Shown: positions 8,010 through 18,026 of the stretch, one piece after another | Numbering within the stretch: position 1 is the first letter of the stretch | Layout of the letters: each line of letters begins with the position of its first letter | From: Acidimicrobiia bacterium | GTDB lineage: Bacteria; Actinomycetota; Acidimicrobiia; IMCC26256; JAGNEX01 | NCBI GenBank assembly: GCA_018003035.1 | Contig: JAGNEX010000001.1 | Span: 61,419 to 125,418 of the forward strand | Reading direction: 5' to 3' | Length of the DNA stretch: 64,000 nt | Translations under genes and position numbers: made by a program | Notes under the pieces: model-generated | The model's input: only the letters and a program-made list of their open reading frames with translations | Database searches by the model: none | Told to the model about the DNA's origin: nothing

Positions 8010-11000
8010 ATGACTGTGGATGACGAAACGTCCCCTCCCTCTCAGGACGGCCAGTCGGAGACCGAAGCGCTCTCTGACACCAGCAGTTCGCCCGAGGGAT
8101 CACCAGGCGACCCGGCGGAAGACGTTCACCCAGACACTCCGCCGAGTACGGAAAACGCTGTCGAAGCGGTCGAGCAGACGACAAACTCAAATCTCCGCGA
8201 CAACGCCGCGCCCGCGGAGTCGGTACCGGCCGAAGGCCCTGCCGGGAACCCCGTTGGCTTAGATCCGTCAGCGGGCGAACCTGTGAGCGGACGAGAAACA
8301 GCGTCGGCGCCTGCGCTCGGGGCGAATTGGTTTGTCTCGTCGTTGCAGATTTTGGCGCTCTGGTCTGCCGCGGTTGCTGCTCCGCTGCTCATGTTGTTGC
8401 GCGATCAACCCACCTACTTCACCGCGCACGGCGTTGACGGCTCGGTCCTGATCATCTGGGTCGTCGCTCTGATCTTCCTGGTCCCCGCGGCCATCGCCAT
8501 GCTCCGATGGGTGATCCGTCGTTTTTCGGCGAAGGCGGATCGACTGGTCTTCCTTGCGGTTCTCGCAGCGTTGATCTTTTTGCTGTGGGCCGGGTTCTTC
8601 CAGTCCCTTCCGACACCTGCGTTGGTGACCCTCGCCCTGTGCGGTCTACTCACCGTCGTGGCGCTGGTCTTGTTCAGCGACTTTGCAGCGTTACGCCGAG
8701 CGGTCACAGCAATCAGCGCGCTCAGCGTCATTTTGTTGTTCCTCTTTTTCAGCCAGCCGGGTATCTCTGATTTGCTGTCGGCAAAGCAGGTCGCGATTGA
8801 GCCGATTGCGGGCTACACCGCCAAGAATGACGTCGTCGTGATCGTCTTTGACGAGCTGCCGCTCGTCTCTTTGCTAGACGAAGCTGGCAACGTCGACGCG
8901 ACGATGTTCCCGAACTTCGCACGCCTTGCGGGCACGTCGACTTGGTTCAAGAACGTCATCTCGGTGCATACCGAAACCGCCCAGGCGGTGCCTGCCATCC
9001 TGAGCGGCGACTACCCGAACTTCAGCCGTGCACCCGTACAAGCCACCTACCCACAGAACCTTTTCACCGTGTTCGGGGGCAACTACAACGTCTTCGGGTT
9101 CGAGCAACTGACCGACCTGTGCGGCACAACTCTGTGTCCGGATGCATCAGCGGAAGACGTCGATCTGTTCCTCGAAGACACGGGCATCGTGTACCGCCAC
9201 CTCATCTATCCGAGGGATTGGGAAAAGAACCTTCCCTCAATCGATCGAACCTGGAGTTCGTTTGCCGGAAGCCCGTCGGCTGATCCACGGACTTCGATCC
9301 TCGGCGAAGAACAGATCGTCGAGGGGAGTGGGGTGTCCAAATTCGGCAACCGGACCACCCGCTTCAACGAGTTCGTGAGCGCGATCAAACCGGGCGATAC
9401 GCCGTCTCTCTACTTCGTGCACTCGGCTCTCCCGCACCAACCGTGGGAATACGACCCCGCTGGACACCTCTATTCTCGGGCGGGGGATATCCCGGGTCTG
9501 CGGGGCCTGTTCTGGCTCGAAAACTCTGACGATCAGGTACAGGCCGCTTACCAGCGCTACCTCATGCAATTGCAGTACGCCGATCGGCTGCTCGGTGACG
9601 CGCTCGACAAGCTGGACTCGACCGGACGGTTTGACGATGCCCTGATCACCGTGACCGCCGACCACGGCGCTGGGTTCGAATCTGGCGAGGGCTTCAGGGA
9701 GTACTCAGACGGGAACCACGCCGCCCTGTACCGGGTGCCAGTCTTTATCAAAGCGCCAAGGCAGACCAGCCCCGAGGTCAACGATTCGTTTGGGCAGACC
9801 ATCGATATCGTTCCAACCGTCGCTGACATGGTCGGCTTGCCGTGGCCGGAGGCAGACGGTCAGTCGCTTCTGGGCGCGCCCATCGACCCCAAGACTCGCA
9901 CCGTGTACACCCGCGAGAGTGAGGCACGTCCCGTATCGGGACTCGACCTCGACTACATGGCTGACGTGACCCGGTTGCGCAGCTGGTTCCAGGACCTCGA
10001 TCAGCCGCTCGGTGTCTACGCGATCGGGACGGCCAAAGAACTCATCGGCGCGCCAATCACCGACGTCGCAACCAAGGGGTCGGTCGATATCGAAGTTGAT
10101 GGCATTGAAGCGATGCGCCAGCCCGACATGTCGACCGGCTACGCGCCCGTCTCGTTCCGAGGGTCGATTCCCGGTGCCGAAGTTGCCACCCCGATCTTGG
10201 TCTCGGTGAACGGGACCATCATCGCCACCGGACAGACACGAATCATAAATGGGGATACCGGCGCGTTCTGGCTGATGCTTCCTTACTTCCATCTGGAATC
10301 TGGAGACAACGACATCGAAGTGTTGGTCGGCACTCCGGGAGAGATCCGAACCAGCTGGCGGAAAGGTCGCATCGAAGAACCGGTGGCCTTTGAGACGGAC
10401 GGGGATTTCAGCCCCGGGGGAGTCATCACGACAAGCGAGGGCGAAGAGATCGTCATCCAAGACCAACCCGCACCTGGCCAGTTGACCTTCAAAACCGAGG
10501 GGCGAATCGTTCACATCGATGGTTGGACCGAAGCCCCCCGAGGCTCTGCCGTCGAACGGGTCATCGCATTCGATAACGACGAGTTGCTCTTCCAGGGGCG
10601 CGCGCTGCTCCCGGGTAGCGAGGTCGGTGCACCAGCACAGCGGGCCGAAGACACCATTGGGTTTTCCCATCGGGAGCCACTGAATGAGTGGGGCTCCCGA
10701 CAGCTGGCGGACGTGACCGTTCTGGGAGTAATCGGCAACAAGGCCTGGGTGCTGGAACGTCCTCCATGTGACTCGGCGACGGAACCTCCAGCGGGCCTGG
10801 TACGCGACTGCGTGCTGTACGAACAGAAACTGCGCCTCGACGGCACCGACCTGCCAATTATCACGGCTCGGGACGGAAGCTGGAAGGTGGCGCGCGATGA
10901 GGCCGACAATCAAGTCCTGATCACGGGTTGGGCAGCTGACCGAAGCGCAGGATCGGCCCCAGATCGCGTCGTGGCAGTTCGAGGCGCCGAGGTGGTTGAC

Positions 11001-11168
11001 GCTACGACAACGACAGGCGACACACCCGAGGTGGCCGAGTACTTTAACGACGATGCTTTGACCGCAGTCGGCCTCGAAATGATCGTGCCGGGGGACTGGC
11101 CCGACGACATGTCGGTGTACGCGGTCCGCAACGGTAAGGCCTGGCTACTTAACCGCGACCAGGGGTAG
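8010..11168 (+). CDS. Large membrane-anchored sulfatase/phosphoethanolamine-transferase-like protein
   Basis: About 1052 residues. An acidic, Pro/Ser-rich N-terminus (1-105) is followed by five membrane segments near 107-130, 145-168, 178-198, 204-223 and 231-250, then an alkaline-phosphatase-superfamily domain from about 272: DVVVIVFDELP around 274-284, a candidate Thr nucleophile in SVHTETAQA (319-326), SALPHQPW and TVTADHGAGFESGEG. The C-terminal third resembles beta-rich modules. The layout is that of LtaS/phosphoglycerol-transferase-like enzymes modifying surface polymers. The ORF is open from 7875, but the ATG at 8010 starts the plausible protein. The true substrate is unknown. Confidence 0.8.
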   Translation: MTVDDETSPPSQDGQSETEALSDTSSSPEGSPGDPAEDVHPDTPPSTENAVEAVEQTTNSNLRDNAAPAESVPAEGPAGNPVGLDPSAGEPVSGRETASAPALGANWFVSSLQILALWSAAVAAPLLMLLRDQPTYFTAHGVDGSVLIIWVVALIFLVPAAIAMLRWVIRRFSAKADRLVFLAVLAALIFLLWAGFFQSLPTPALVTLALCGLLTVVALVLFSDFAALRRAVTAISALSVILLFLFFSQPGISDLLSAKQVAIEPIAGYTAKNDVVVIVFDELPLVSLLDEAGNVDATMFPNFARLAGTSTWFKNVISVHTETAQAVPAILSGDYPNFSRAPVQATYPQNLFTVFGGNYNVFGFEQLTDLCGTTLCPDASAEDVDLFLEDTGIVYRHLIYPRDWEKNLPSIDRTWSSFAGSPSADPRTSILGEEQIVEGSGVSKFGNRTTRFNEFVSAIKPGDTPSLYFVHSALPHQPWEYDPAGHLYSRAGDIPGLRGLFWLENSDDQVQAAYQRYLMQLQYADRLLGDALDKLDSTGRFDDALITVTADHGAGFESGEGFREYSDGNHAALYRVPVFIKAPRQTSPEVNDSFGQTIDIVPTVADMVGLPWPEADGQSLLGAPIDPKTRTVYTRESEARPVSGLDLDYMADVTRLRSWFQDLDQPLGVYAIGTAKELIGAPITDVATKGSVDIEVDGIEAMRQPDMSTGYAPVSFRGSIPGAEVATPILVSVNGTIIATGQTRIINGDTGAFWLMLPYFHLESGDNDIEVLVGTPGEIRTSWRKGRIEEPVAFETDGDFSPGGVITTSEGEEIVIQDQPAPGQLTFKTEGRIVHIDGWTEAPRGSAVERVIAFDNDELLFQGRALLPGSEVGAPAQRAEDTIGFSHREPLNEWGSRQLADVTVLGVIGNKAWVLERPPCDSATEPPAGLVRDCVLYEQKLRLDGTDLPIITARDGSWKVARDEADNQVLITGWAADRSAGSAPDRVVAVRGAEVVDATTTTGDTPEVAEYFNDDALTAVGLEMIVPGDWPDDMSVYAVRNGKAWLLNRDQG

Positions 11169-11224
11169 GCACGGCTCCGAGCCGATTAGCACGACGGGAT
11201 ACCCCCAATGATGGCGGCCAAACG

Positions 11225-12577
11225 ATGATCGTCGAAGAACGCCACGCGTGGCGCAGAAAGGTTGTGTCTCACCCGGCGCGAATCCTTGTGCTGGTCTTCG
11301 CCGCGTTCATCGCCGTAGGTTCGGTCGCCCTTTGGATGCCCTTCGCTCATCGCGGCGGCCAGGTGCCGTTTCTGGATGCAGTCTTTACCGCCACGTCGGC
11401 GACGTGCGTCACGGGACTGGCCACGATCCCCACCAGCGAGTGGTCGGGTTTCGGCCAGGTGGTGTTGGTCGTGCTGATGCAGCTTGGCGGCTTTGGGCTG
11501 ATGGCGATGGCGTCGGTGACGCTGATGTTGTTCTCCCAACGGATCGGCTTGCGGCAACGAATCATCGCCCGCACCGAAACGGGAGTTTCAGAACTTGGTG
11601 ACGTTCGGTCAATGTTGCGAACGTTGTCGATTGTTACGTTGGCGATCGAGGCGACCGCTGCGGTGGTTCTGACCGTCCGATTCGTCTCAGCGCACGACCA
11701 GACCTGGCCGAGCGCGCTCTGGAACGGGATCTTCCACGCAGTGTCAGCTTTCAACAATGCTGGATTTGCTCGCTGGGACGACTCTCTCGCCGGGTTCGCT
11801 CACGACTGGATCGTGCTCGGAGTCATTGGGCTGTCGGTCATTATCGGTGGCCTTGGTTTTCCGGTCTTTGCCGAACTGCGGGTGCGGGGTTTCAACTGGG
11901 ACAACTGGTCGCTCCACGCCAAGCTCGTACTGGTGGTGACGCCGGTCTTGCTTCTTGCGGGAGCGGTTGGCATTGCGCTGCTTGAATGGACCAACCCTCT
12001 TACCCTGGGATCTGAGTCGGTCGGAGCAAAGGCAGGCTTGTCAGTCTTTAGTAGCGCCATGACCAGAACCGCCGGGTTCGAAGCGGTACCGCACTCCGGA
12101 ATGGGCGAGGCGACCTGGTTCCTCATCGACATCTTGATGTTTGTCGGGGCGGGAAGCGCCTCCACGGCTGGCGGCATCAAGGTGGGAACCCTTGCGGTTC
12201 TGGCCTGCATCGTTTGGGCAGAGGTGAAGGGCAACCCCGACGTGGTGGCGTTTCGTCGACGCATTCCGACACAAGTCCAGCGACAGGCGATTGCCATCGC
12301 AGGGATCGCCGCTGCCGTGGTCACGATGGCCACCTTTTTGCTCGCTGCCGAGGGCAACGTCCCGATGGCGGAAGGCCTGTTCGAGGCCTTATCCGCGCTG
12401 GGAACCGTTGGCCTGTCGACCGGCGTGACGACGTCCCTGTCGGTCGCGTCAGAGGTGACATTGATCGTGCTTATGTTCATGGGTCGCGCAGGCACCATCA
12501 CCTTTGGTGCTGCCCTGGTAGCGCATCAGCACAGCCGGGCATTCCGGTGGCCCGAGGAGGCACCAATCGTTGGATGA
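11225..12577 (+). CDS. TrkH/KtrB-type potassium transporter, membrane subunit
   Basis: A 450-residue channel-like transporter with about ten membrane segments and the four pore-loop repeats of the Trk/Ktr/HKT family: TSATCVTGL, SAFNNAGF, TRTAGFE and ALGTVGLSTG supply the selectivity-filter glycines. It moves K+ (possibly with Na+) across the cytoplasmic membrane. The C-terminal end overlaps the regulatory subunit gene by 8 bases, so the pair is a two-gene operon. Size and the single-chain layout are closer to KtrB than to E. coli TrkH. Confidence 0.93.
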   Translation: MIVEERHAWRRKVVSHPARILVLVFAAFIAVGSVALWMPFAHRGGQVPFLDAVFTATSATCVTGLATIPTSEWSGFGQVVLVVLMQLGGFGLMAMASVTLMLFSQRIGLRQRIIARTETGVSELGDVRSMLRTLSIVTLAIEATAAVVLTVRFVSAHDQTWPSALWNGIFHAVSAFNNAGFARWDDSLAGFAHDWIVLGVIGLSVIIGGLGFPVFAELRVRGFNWDNWSLHAKLVLVVTPVLLLAGAVGIALLEWTNPLTLGSESVGAKAGLSVFSSAMTRTAGFEAVPHSGMGEATWFLIDILMFVGAGSASTAGGIKVGTLAVLACIVWAEVKGNPDVVAFRRRIPTQVQRQAIAIAGIAAAVVTMATFLLAAEGNVPMAEGLFEALSALGTVGLSTGVTTSLSVASEVTLIVLMFMGRAGTITFGAALVAHQHSRAFRWPEEAPIVG

Positions 12578-13283
12578 AACCCAGCCCCAAAGCGTTCTTC
12601 GCCGTTTGCGTTCTGGCGCTCGAAGCAAAGCCGAGGCGAGCGAGGACGTTCTCGTGCTCGGCCTTGGGCGATTCGGTATGGCCATAGCGAACGAACTTCG
12701 AAAGATGGGTCACGAAGTTCTCGGCGTGGATGCCGACCCGCAGGTCGTGCAGCGCGCGGCGCGGATCATCACTCATTCCGTGCAGGCAGATACCACCGAT
12801 ATCGACGCCCTCTCACAGATCGGGGCCGATGAGTTTTCCCACGCGGTCGTGGCCATCGGCGATATCGAGGCCTCGGTGCTGACAGTTATCAGGCTGATCG
12901 ATCTCGGGGTTCGCAGCATCTGGGCAAAGGCCGCCACGGCGGACCACCGGAGGATTTTGGAAAGGGTCGGCGCCCACCACGTCGTTCAGCCTGAACAGGA
13001 CATGGGGGAGCGGTTGGCGCACTTGGTCACCGGGCGCATGATCGACTACCTCGAAATCGATCCCGGTTTTGCCCTCGTTGAAACTGAACCGCCAAAGGCG
13101 CTGCTGGGAAAGACCCTGTCGAGTCTAAGGCTCCGAGACGAGCACGGAATTACGGTCGTGTGTGTGAAGTCGCCGGGGCAGTCCTTTACGTACGCTCGGC
13201 CCGACACGCTGTTACAAAATGGCGACATCATCCTCATCGCAGGCCCATCGAAAGCGGTCGCCGATTTCTCGAACCAGGACTAG
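12570..13283 (+). CDS. TrkA/KtrA-type RCK regulatory subunit of the potassium transporter
   Basis: A 237-residue cytoplasmic protein with an RCK_N Rossmann domain (VLVLGLGRFG at about 27-36, acidic VDAD ending the second strand) and an RCK_C domain from about 155 to the end. It binds nucleotides and gates the adjacent transporter; RCK_C domains can also bind c-di-AMP. The TTG start at 12570 lies 8 bases inside the transporter gene. An N-terminal basic extension of about 25 residues is longer than usual for KtrA. Confidence 0.92.
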   Translation: MDETQPQSVLRRLRSGARSKAEASEDVLVLGLGRFGMAIANELRKMGHEVLGVDADPQVVQRAARIITHSVQADTTDIDALSQIGADEFSHAVVAIGDIEASVLTVIRLIDLGVRSIWAKAATADHRRILERVGAHHVVQPEQDMGERLAHLVTGRMIDYLEIDPGFALVETEPPKALLGKTLSSLRLRDEHGITVVCVKSPGQSFTYARPDTLLQNGDIILIAGPSKAVADFSNQD

Positions 13284-13342
13284 CGCTGCCCGGCGAAGGT
13301 CGAGCTGACGTCTTCGCGTCGAAGGCCACGTTGTCCAGTTGG

Positions 13343-14167
13343 CTAGGCGGCCAGGTTCATCGGCTGCCAGCTCACGGGCAGGTGCTGTTCGCGGGCCACA
13401 AACGACACCCAACGAATGGGGGAGTCGTCGGCTGGTTCGACCGGGCGGGGGACCAGGCCGGCGCGCACGCCGGCATCACGAAGCCGGCTCCAGTGCTGCT
13501 CGGCCGTCATCGCGATCGGCTTGAGCGAAGTTGATTCCAACGCGCCTGCGGCACCGTGGACTTGTGCGGCTCGATACACATGAAACGACACCGCAACTAG
13601 GACGCAAAAGGAAAACAATGTGGCCACGCTCTGAATGAGGGGGGCATAGGACTCGTCCAGCCCGAAGAGCGTTGTAATGCCGACAGCGCGTCCGAAGAGG
13701 GTCTGGGTAGCGACGAGCAATGCGAACTCGCCGACGAATCCTGCCTGCAGGTAGGTCGCCCGCTTGAGGGCCCGTTGGGGCGGGTTCGGTAGTGAGGCTG
13801 ACGAAGCTTGCCGGAGCCCGAGTACCCCAGCCAGCATCAGTAGCCCCAGCACGAGCCAAGCTGCATGAAGCGGTAGTGCTGACTCATCTGAGACGCGAGT
13901 CAAGCGTTGGATTCCGTCGGCCAAAAGCTGAACAGGCGCGCTCGCTGTCAAATCACGGGTTGGAAGCACCAGCCAGACCGCGAAGCGAACAGCGCTCTCA
14001 ATCGTCGCCAACGCCAACACGCCGAGCCCCACGCCGGCGGCGATCACCGATCGAGTGGAAAGGGTCTCGCCAAACTTCTGTTCCCGTCGCGTGGCTGCGA
14101 GCGCCACGCCAGAGCCAGCGATAGCTGAGGCGGCGAGTAGGGAAGTGGGTGCGAGCAGAGATGACAT
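13343..14167 (-). CDS. Hypothetical multi-spanning membrane protein
   Basis: A 274-residue protein with about six hydrophobic segments (an N-terminal one at residues 3-25, then near 42-62, 105-125, 145-165 and 180-205) and a hydrophilic C-terminus. The ATG at 14167 has GAGGAG about 11 bases upstream and is preferred over a longer open frame that reaches 14410, whose first 81 residues look non-coding. I do not recognise a family. The gene is convergent with trkA and faces a long gene-free stretch upstream. Confidence 0.6.
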   Translation of the reverse strand: MSSLLAPTSLLAASAIAGSGVALAATRREQKFGETLSTRSVIAAGVGLGVLALATIESAVRFAVWLVLPTRDLTASAPVQLLADGIQRLTRVSDESALPLHAAWLVLGLLMLAGVLGLRQASSASLPNPPQRALKRATYLQAGFVGEFALLVATQTLFGRAVGITTLFGLDESYAPLIQSVATLFSFCVLVAVSFHVYRAAQVHGAAGALESTSLKPIAMTAEQHWSRLRDAGVRAGLVPRPVEPADDSPIRWVSFVAREQHLPVSWQPMNLAA

Positions 14168-15285
14168 ATGCGAACAAGCTCCTCGAAATGATTCGTGGCT
14201 TGAGCCGTGGGACAACCCGGCGAAACGAAAACTAACAGCGGCTCTGCGAAGTAGATCGGTCGACTGGCCGGTGCGCTTTAGACCTGAGTTGTCCAGTGGG
14301 GCTCGCGGAGGATCGTTGTGACCGGCACGGGCGATGTTGCCGGATGTCTGGTCGCGCTCCACAAAGAGGCGATTGTTCAACTGTTGAAACAACGTTGAAC
14401 AGAGAGGCAAACGTGCTGAAGTTTACATAACAAGGATTATCGGCGGTTCAGGTCGATTTGGATATTCACGAGAGCGAGGCCATTTGGCTCCGTGGGGGCG
14501 CGGTGCGCACGGTTGTGTGAGAAGCGCGCCTTGTGGGGCCCAAACGGGGCGAGTTCGGGGCGACTTGAATCGGCGAGCGGCGACGTTGGGGCGGGCTCGG
14601 TCCAACGGTGGTGGGTCTGCGGTGGGCGACGGGTCATCCCCGCCCCTCTTTGCTGCAGGGGCGACCCAAATAACGTCACTGACAAAACGGGAGTAAGTTG
14701 CAAATGCAACCAAGGGTTAGTTGCATTTGTAACCGGCCACTTCTCTCCCGTTTGCCGTCACATTTCTGCAACAGCTTTCTGTCGGTTTCGCTTGGAGTTG
14801 GCCTCGATTCCTTCGGCGCCCAGTTCGTTCGGGCTCGGACGGCTCGTTTCTCGCGTACCGGTGCCAGGTCGTCCTGCGGGCCCAGGATTCGGCGTTCTTC
14901 GGCCAACGCACTGACACGAGGTTCTGCCGACGCATGTCGCCACACGGTGCACACATGAGCCGTCGAGTCCGTTGCACGGGACCCAGGGAATTTTCGCACC
15001 GTGAATTTTCGAAACGGTGGCTATGTCGGAGGCAGCCGTCGAGAGGAAGATCCGGAGACATGGCCGGGGGGATGCTGCGCGTCGTCGAAGCGGAACGATG
15101 CTGGTGCGGGGACTGGGTTTGGGAGCGGACCGGAACGAAGCTCTTGCTCCAGAGCGAACTCGAACAGCCGTTTTGTCAGGTGACGGTATTGCACAGGTGT
15201 AACTACGAAGAGGTAGTTTCGTCTTCGAGCAAAGATGTAATTACAGGAATGTAGTTTTGCGAAGGTCAGTCCCGGCCGAGTCTTC
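14168..15285. other. Gene-free stretch of about 1.1 kb with inverted repeats
   Basis: Open frames here are short and mutually overlapping and show no recognisable protein, signal or RBS. The segment contains the nested inverted repeat at 14685-14753, a hairpin at 15201-15218 (AACTAC/GTAGTT, 6-base loop), the perfect 10-bp palindrome TGTAATTACA at 15236-15245, and a direct repeat GAATTTTCG near 14990-15010. It probably holds promoters for the gene at 14167 and either decayed or structured non-coding DNA. Confidence 0.6.
14685..14753. repeat. Nested inverted repeat, possible structured RNA or operator
   Basis: The outer arms AAACGGGAG (14685-14693) and CTCCCGTTT (14745-14753) match perfectly. 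Inside them, GTTGCAAATGCAAC (14697-14710) and GTTGCATTTGTAAC (14720-14733) are reverse complements with one mismatch across a 9-base spacer. Each inner arm is itself nearly palindromic. No run of T follows, so this is not an ordinary terminator. Confidence 0.7.
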
Positions 15286-15975
15286 TTAAGTGATTGCAGC
15301 TTGGGAAGCCGGGATCGCCGAGCAGTAAAAGCGTTCCCCGACTCTGATCAGGTCGAGACCACCATCGAGGAAGACGCCGCCAAGGTTGTCGAGACGTGGT
15401 CTCCCCCGCTGCTCACTCCAACCTTCGAGATTCCAGATAAGTCCGCCGTGTCCGACGAGAAGGCTGCGTCCTGGGCGACACAGTGCTGCGTGGATGGCAG
15501 GCGTGATCCGTTGGCGGAAATCCTCTTCGGTTTCGAAACCCTCAGGGCGCTCCCCCGACTCAAGCATTCCGGGCCAACCAGCTTCGATCTCGGTTCGGGT
15601 CAGCCCGGACCACGGACCGGCCGCTCGTTCCCGTAGCCCGGGGTCAAAGGTGACCGGGGGGATATCTCTGCGCTTTGCAACCTCGGTCCAGATGATCTCG
15701 GCGGTGTGGCGGGCGCGTTGCAAGTCGGAACTGACAATGCGATCGAAGTCAGGAAGACACTCAACCGCCGCCAGCGCTTGCTCTTCGCCAAGCAGGGTCA
15801 AGGGTGGATCTCCGTGTCCTTGCCAGCGACCGTCCTGGTTCCATTCGGATTGCCCGTGCCTGATCATCAAGTGGGTGAGCCGCCGGCTGGATTCAGCCGC
15901 CGCCACGACGATGGGCCCGCCGGTGTACAAGGCGCCCGCGTCGGCGGCTGTGACGGAACCGCGTTGCTGTGTCAT
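15286..15975 (-). CDS. Histidine phosphatase family protein (phosphoglycerate-mutase-like)
   Basis: About 229 residues in the branch-1 histidine phosphatase fold. The RHG signature appears as MIRHGQSEWN with a following GRWQGHGDPPLT; SSDLQRARHTAE carries the conserved Arg, and VGHGGLIW carries the second catalytic His. It should dephosphorylate a small phosphorylated metabolite; substrate is not evident. The ATG at 15975 is chosen because the longer upstream open frame is Arg-rich and unlike the family; no strong ribosome site supports it. It is divergent from the helicase gene. Confidence 0.85.
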   Translation of the reverse strand: MTQQRGSVTAADAGALYTGGPIVVAAAESSRRLTHLMIRHGQSEWNQDGRWQGHGDPPLTLLGEEQALAAVECLPDFDRIVSSDLQRARHTAEIIWTEVAKRRDIPPVTFDPGLRERAAGPWSGLTRTEIEAGWPGMLESGERPEGFETEEDFRQRITPAIHAALCRPGRSLLVGHGGLIWNLEGWSEQRGRPRLDNLGGVFLDGGLDLIRVGERFYCSAIPASQAAIT

Positions 15976-16242
15976 AGGGCGGAAGTTACTCCGAGAGAAG
16001 CGTTTGTCCGGCCACCTGCTGAGAAGGCCGTCACCTCTAGCCCTACTTCGGCGACGGCAGCGTTCTTCTCGAGACGTCTCTTCAGGGGCCCAACTCGCAC
16101 TCCGAGGGAGCAGACCAACGTACGACCCTTGGACGGGCACGAAGCTGGATTCCTGGACCATGCCGCCGACGAGGGGTCAGCGCGCGACAATCTGCATCCC
16201 GCGTTCCGCGAAATCCGACCCCGTTTCGAGGTGACTCCGCGC

Positions 16243-17907
16243 GTGTCGCAATCCCGAACTGTCTCACTGCGACCCTGGCAAAAAGAGGCTTTCGATCAGC
16301 TCGCCTCGTCGGACGGTCGTGATTTTTTCGTCGTCGCGACGCCCGGCGCTGGAAAGACCACCCTCGCTCTGACAGCCGTGGTCCATCAGCTGGCCAAGAA
16401 CCCGACTGATCCCGTCGTAGTGGTGTCCCCGACCCAACATCTCAAGGCCCAATGGGCCGTGGCCGCAAGCCGATTCGGTCTGTCAATGGACCCAGCGTGG
16501 CGTCCGGGACCGATCGCTCCAGACGTGCACGGCATCATCTCCACCTATCAGCAGGTGGCGAGCAATCCCGAGGCGCTGCGCACGAATGCGCGCAATGCAG
16601 TCGTCGTACTCGACGAGATCCACCACGCCGGCGACGAGCGAAGCTGGGGCGGCGCCGTGCTCCAGGCATTTCAACACGCACGGTTTCGGCTCTCCTTGAG
16701 CGGCACCCCATTTCGCTCCGATCGCTGCGAGATTCCCTTCCTCCAGTATCAAGACTTTGAAGCACAGCCCGATTTTGAGTACGGCTACGGCGAAGCGCTT
16801 CACGACGGGGGCGTGGTGCGCCCCGTCGTGTTCCCCCGAGTCGGCGGGGCGATGGAGTGGCTTGACGCGACGGGCACATTGCAAAACGCAACCTTTGCGG
16901 ACTCCGTCGACAAGACCACGGCCTCGCAGCGTTTGCGGACCGCACTTGCCGCGGACGGCGATTGGCTGAGAACGGTCCTCAAAGCAGCAGACGAACAGCT
17001 GACGACGTCGCGCGTGCGCTTTCCGAATGCTGGTGGCCTCGTGATCGCCATGGATCAAAGTCACGCTCGCTCGATTGCTGGCGTCTTGGAGCGAATCCGC
17101 GGTCGGAAGGTTCGAGTCGCAACCAGCGATGATCCCCGAGCCACGTCACACATCGCTCGTTTCGCAGAATCCGACGAACCGTGGTTGGTGGCGGTTCGGA
17201 TGGTGTCTGAAGGCGTCGACATCCCCCGTCTTCGAGTCGGCGTCTATGCAACTACTACGACGACCGAGCTCTTCTTTCGGCAAGCGGTTGGGCGTTTCGT
17301 CAGGTGGATGCCGGGCGACGCCGACGATCCAGCCGTCTTGTTCCTGCCCGATGATGCGCGCCTTGCGCGATGGGCAAACACCCTCACCGAGGCTCGGCGC
17401 CATTATGTCGCCCCGACACAAGAGGCCGATCCGCAAGACATCGCCGATGAGATGTCCGATTCACAGCTCGACGCAATTCGGCCGGAACCGCAGATGTCGC
17501 TATTCGAAGCCATTTCGGCGACGCCCGACGAAGGCAGCGAGGCGGTCGAGATTTTTGCCGCTGCGGCGGCGCCTTCGGCCCCGGTTCAACACGTACTCGA
17601 TCTACCGCTGGTCCCACCTCGGTCGGGCGCCAGCCTTTCGGTCGACGGCGGAACGTCAGATATCCCTCACTTCGAGGTACGCCAACAGCTCAGAGCATCA
17701 AACGCCGAGCGCGCTCGGGCCCTTGTCCACACAACCGGACGATCGCATGCAGAAGTGAACCGTGAGCTCAATAGGCGTTCTGGAATTACGAGTATCGACA
17801 CCGCCACTTTGGAACAACTTCGACGACGCCAGCGCGCTGCGGAATCCTGGATGCAAGAGTTGACCGTGAAACGTTCCCCGCGAGTCGGGTTTCAGACCGA
17901 TAGCTAG
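16243..17907 (+). CDS. Superfamily 2 DEAD/DEAH-box helicase
   Basis: About 554 residues. A Q-tip-like LRPWQKEAF is followed by Walker A TPGAGKTT, DEAH-type box DEIHHAGDE, motif III LSGTPFRS, and the second RecA domain with VSEGVDIPRL and QAVGRFVRW (motifs V and VI). This is the architecture of DNA-restriction or repair-type SF2 ATPases such as the ERCC3/type III R subgroup; no nuclease domain is seen. The C-terminus is low-complexity then helical. GAGGTG lies 9 bases before the GTG at 16243, favouring this start over a longer frame open from 15706. No restriction or defence partner is adjacent. Confidence 0.85.
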   Translation: MSQSRTVSLRPWQKEAFDQLASSDGRDFFVVATPGAGKTTLALTAVVHQLAKNPTDPVVVVSPTQHLKAQWAVAASRFGLSMDPAWRPGPIAPDVHGIISTYQQVASNPEALRTNARNAVVVLDEIHHAGDERSWGGAVLQAFQHARFRLSLSGTPFRSDRCEIPFLQYQDFEAQPDFEYGYGEALHDGGVVRPVVFPRVGGAMEWLDATGTLQNATFADSVDKTTASQRLRTALAADGDWLRTVLKAADEQLTTSRVRFPNAGGLVIAMDQSHARSIAGVLERIRGRKVRVATSDDPRATSHIARFAESDEPWLVAVRMVSEGVDIPRLRVGVYATTTTTELFFRQAVGRFVRWMPGDADDPAVLFLPDDARLARWANTLTEARRHYVAPTQEADPQDIADEMSDSQLDAIRPEPQMSLFEAISATPDEGSEAVEIFAAAAAPSAPVQHVLDLPLVPPRSGASLSVDGGTSDIPHFEVRQQLRASNAERARALVHTTGRSHAEVNRELNRRSGITSIDTATLEQLRRRQRAAESWMQELTVKRSPRVGFQTDS

Positions 17908-18026
17908 TCCCGGTCGGTAACCTCTGTCGAGACCTCCGACCCGCTCGAGTTCTTCGACCGGTCCCCTGGCGACAACTTCTGAGCTAGCGAAGTCGATGGC
18001 AAGGTCACAGGCCGAAAGCGCTCCAG

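Noticed and set aside
14697..14733. attC-like integron recombination site
   Set aside because: GTTAGTT does not match GTTRRRY and no integrase or cassette array is present.
14492..14914. 140-codon plus-strand frame in the gene-free stretch
   Set aside because: Cys- and Arg-rich, no RBS, interrupted by the nested inverted repeat; looks like a chance frame in GC-rich DNA.
16243..17907. Part of a restriction or phage-defence system
   Set aside because: The helicase has no nuclease, methylase or other defence partner; neighbours are metabolic phosphatases and hydrolases.
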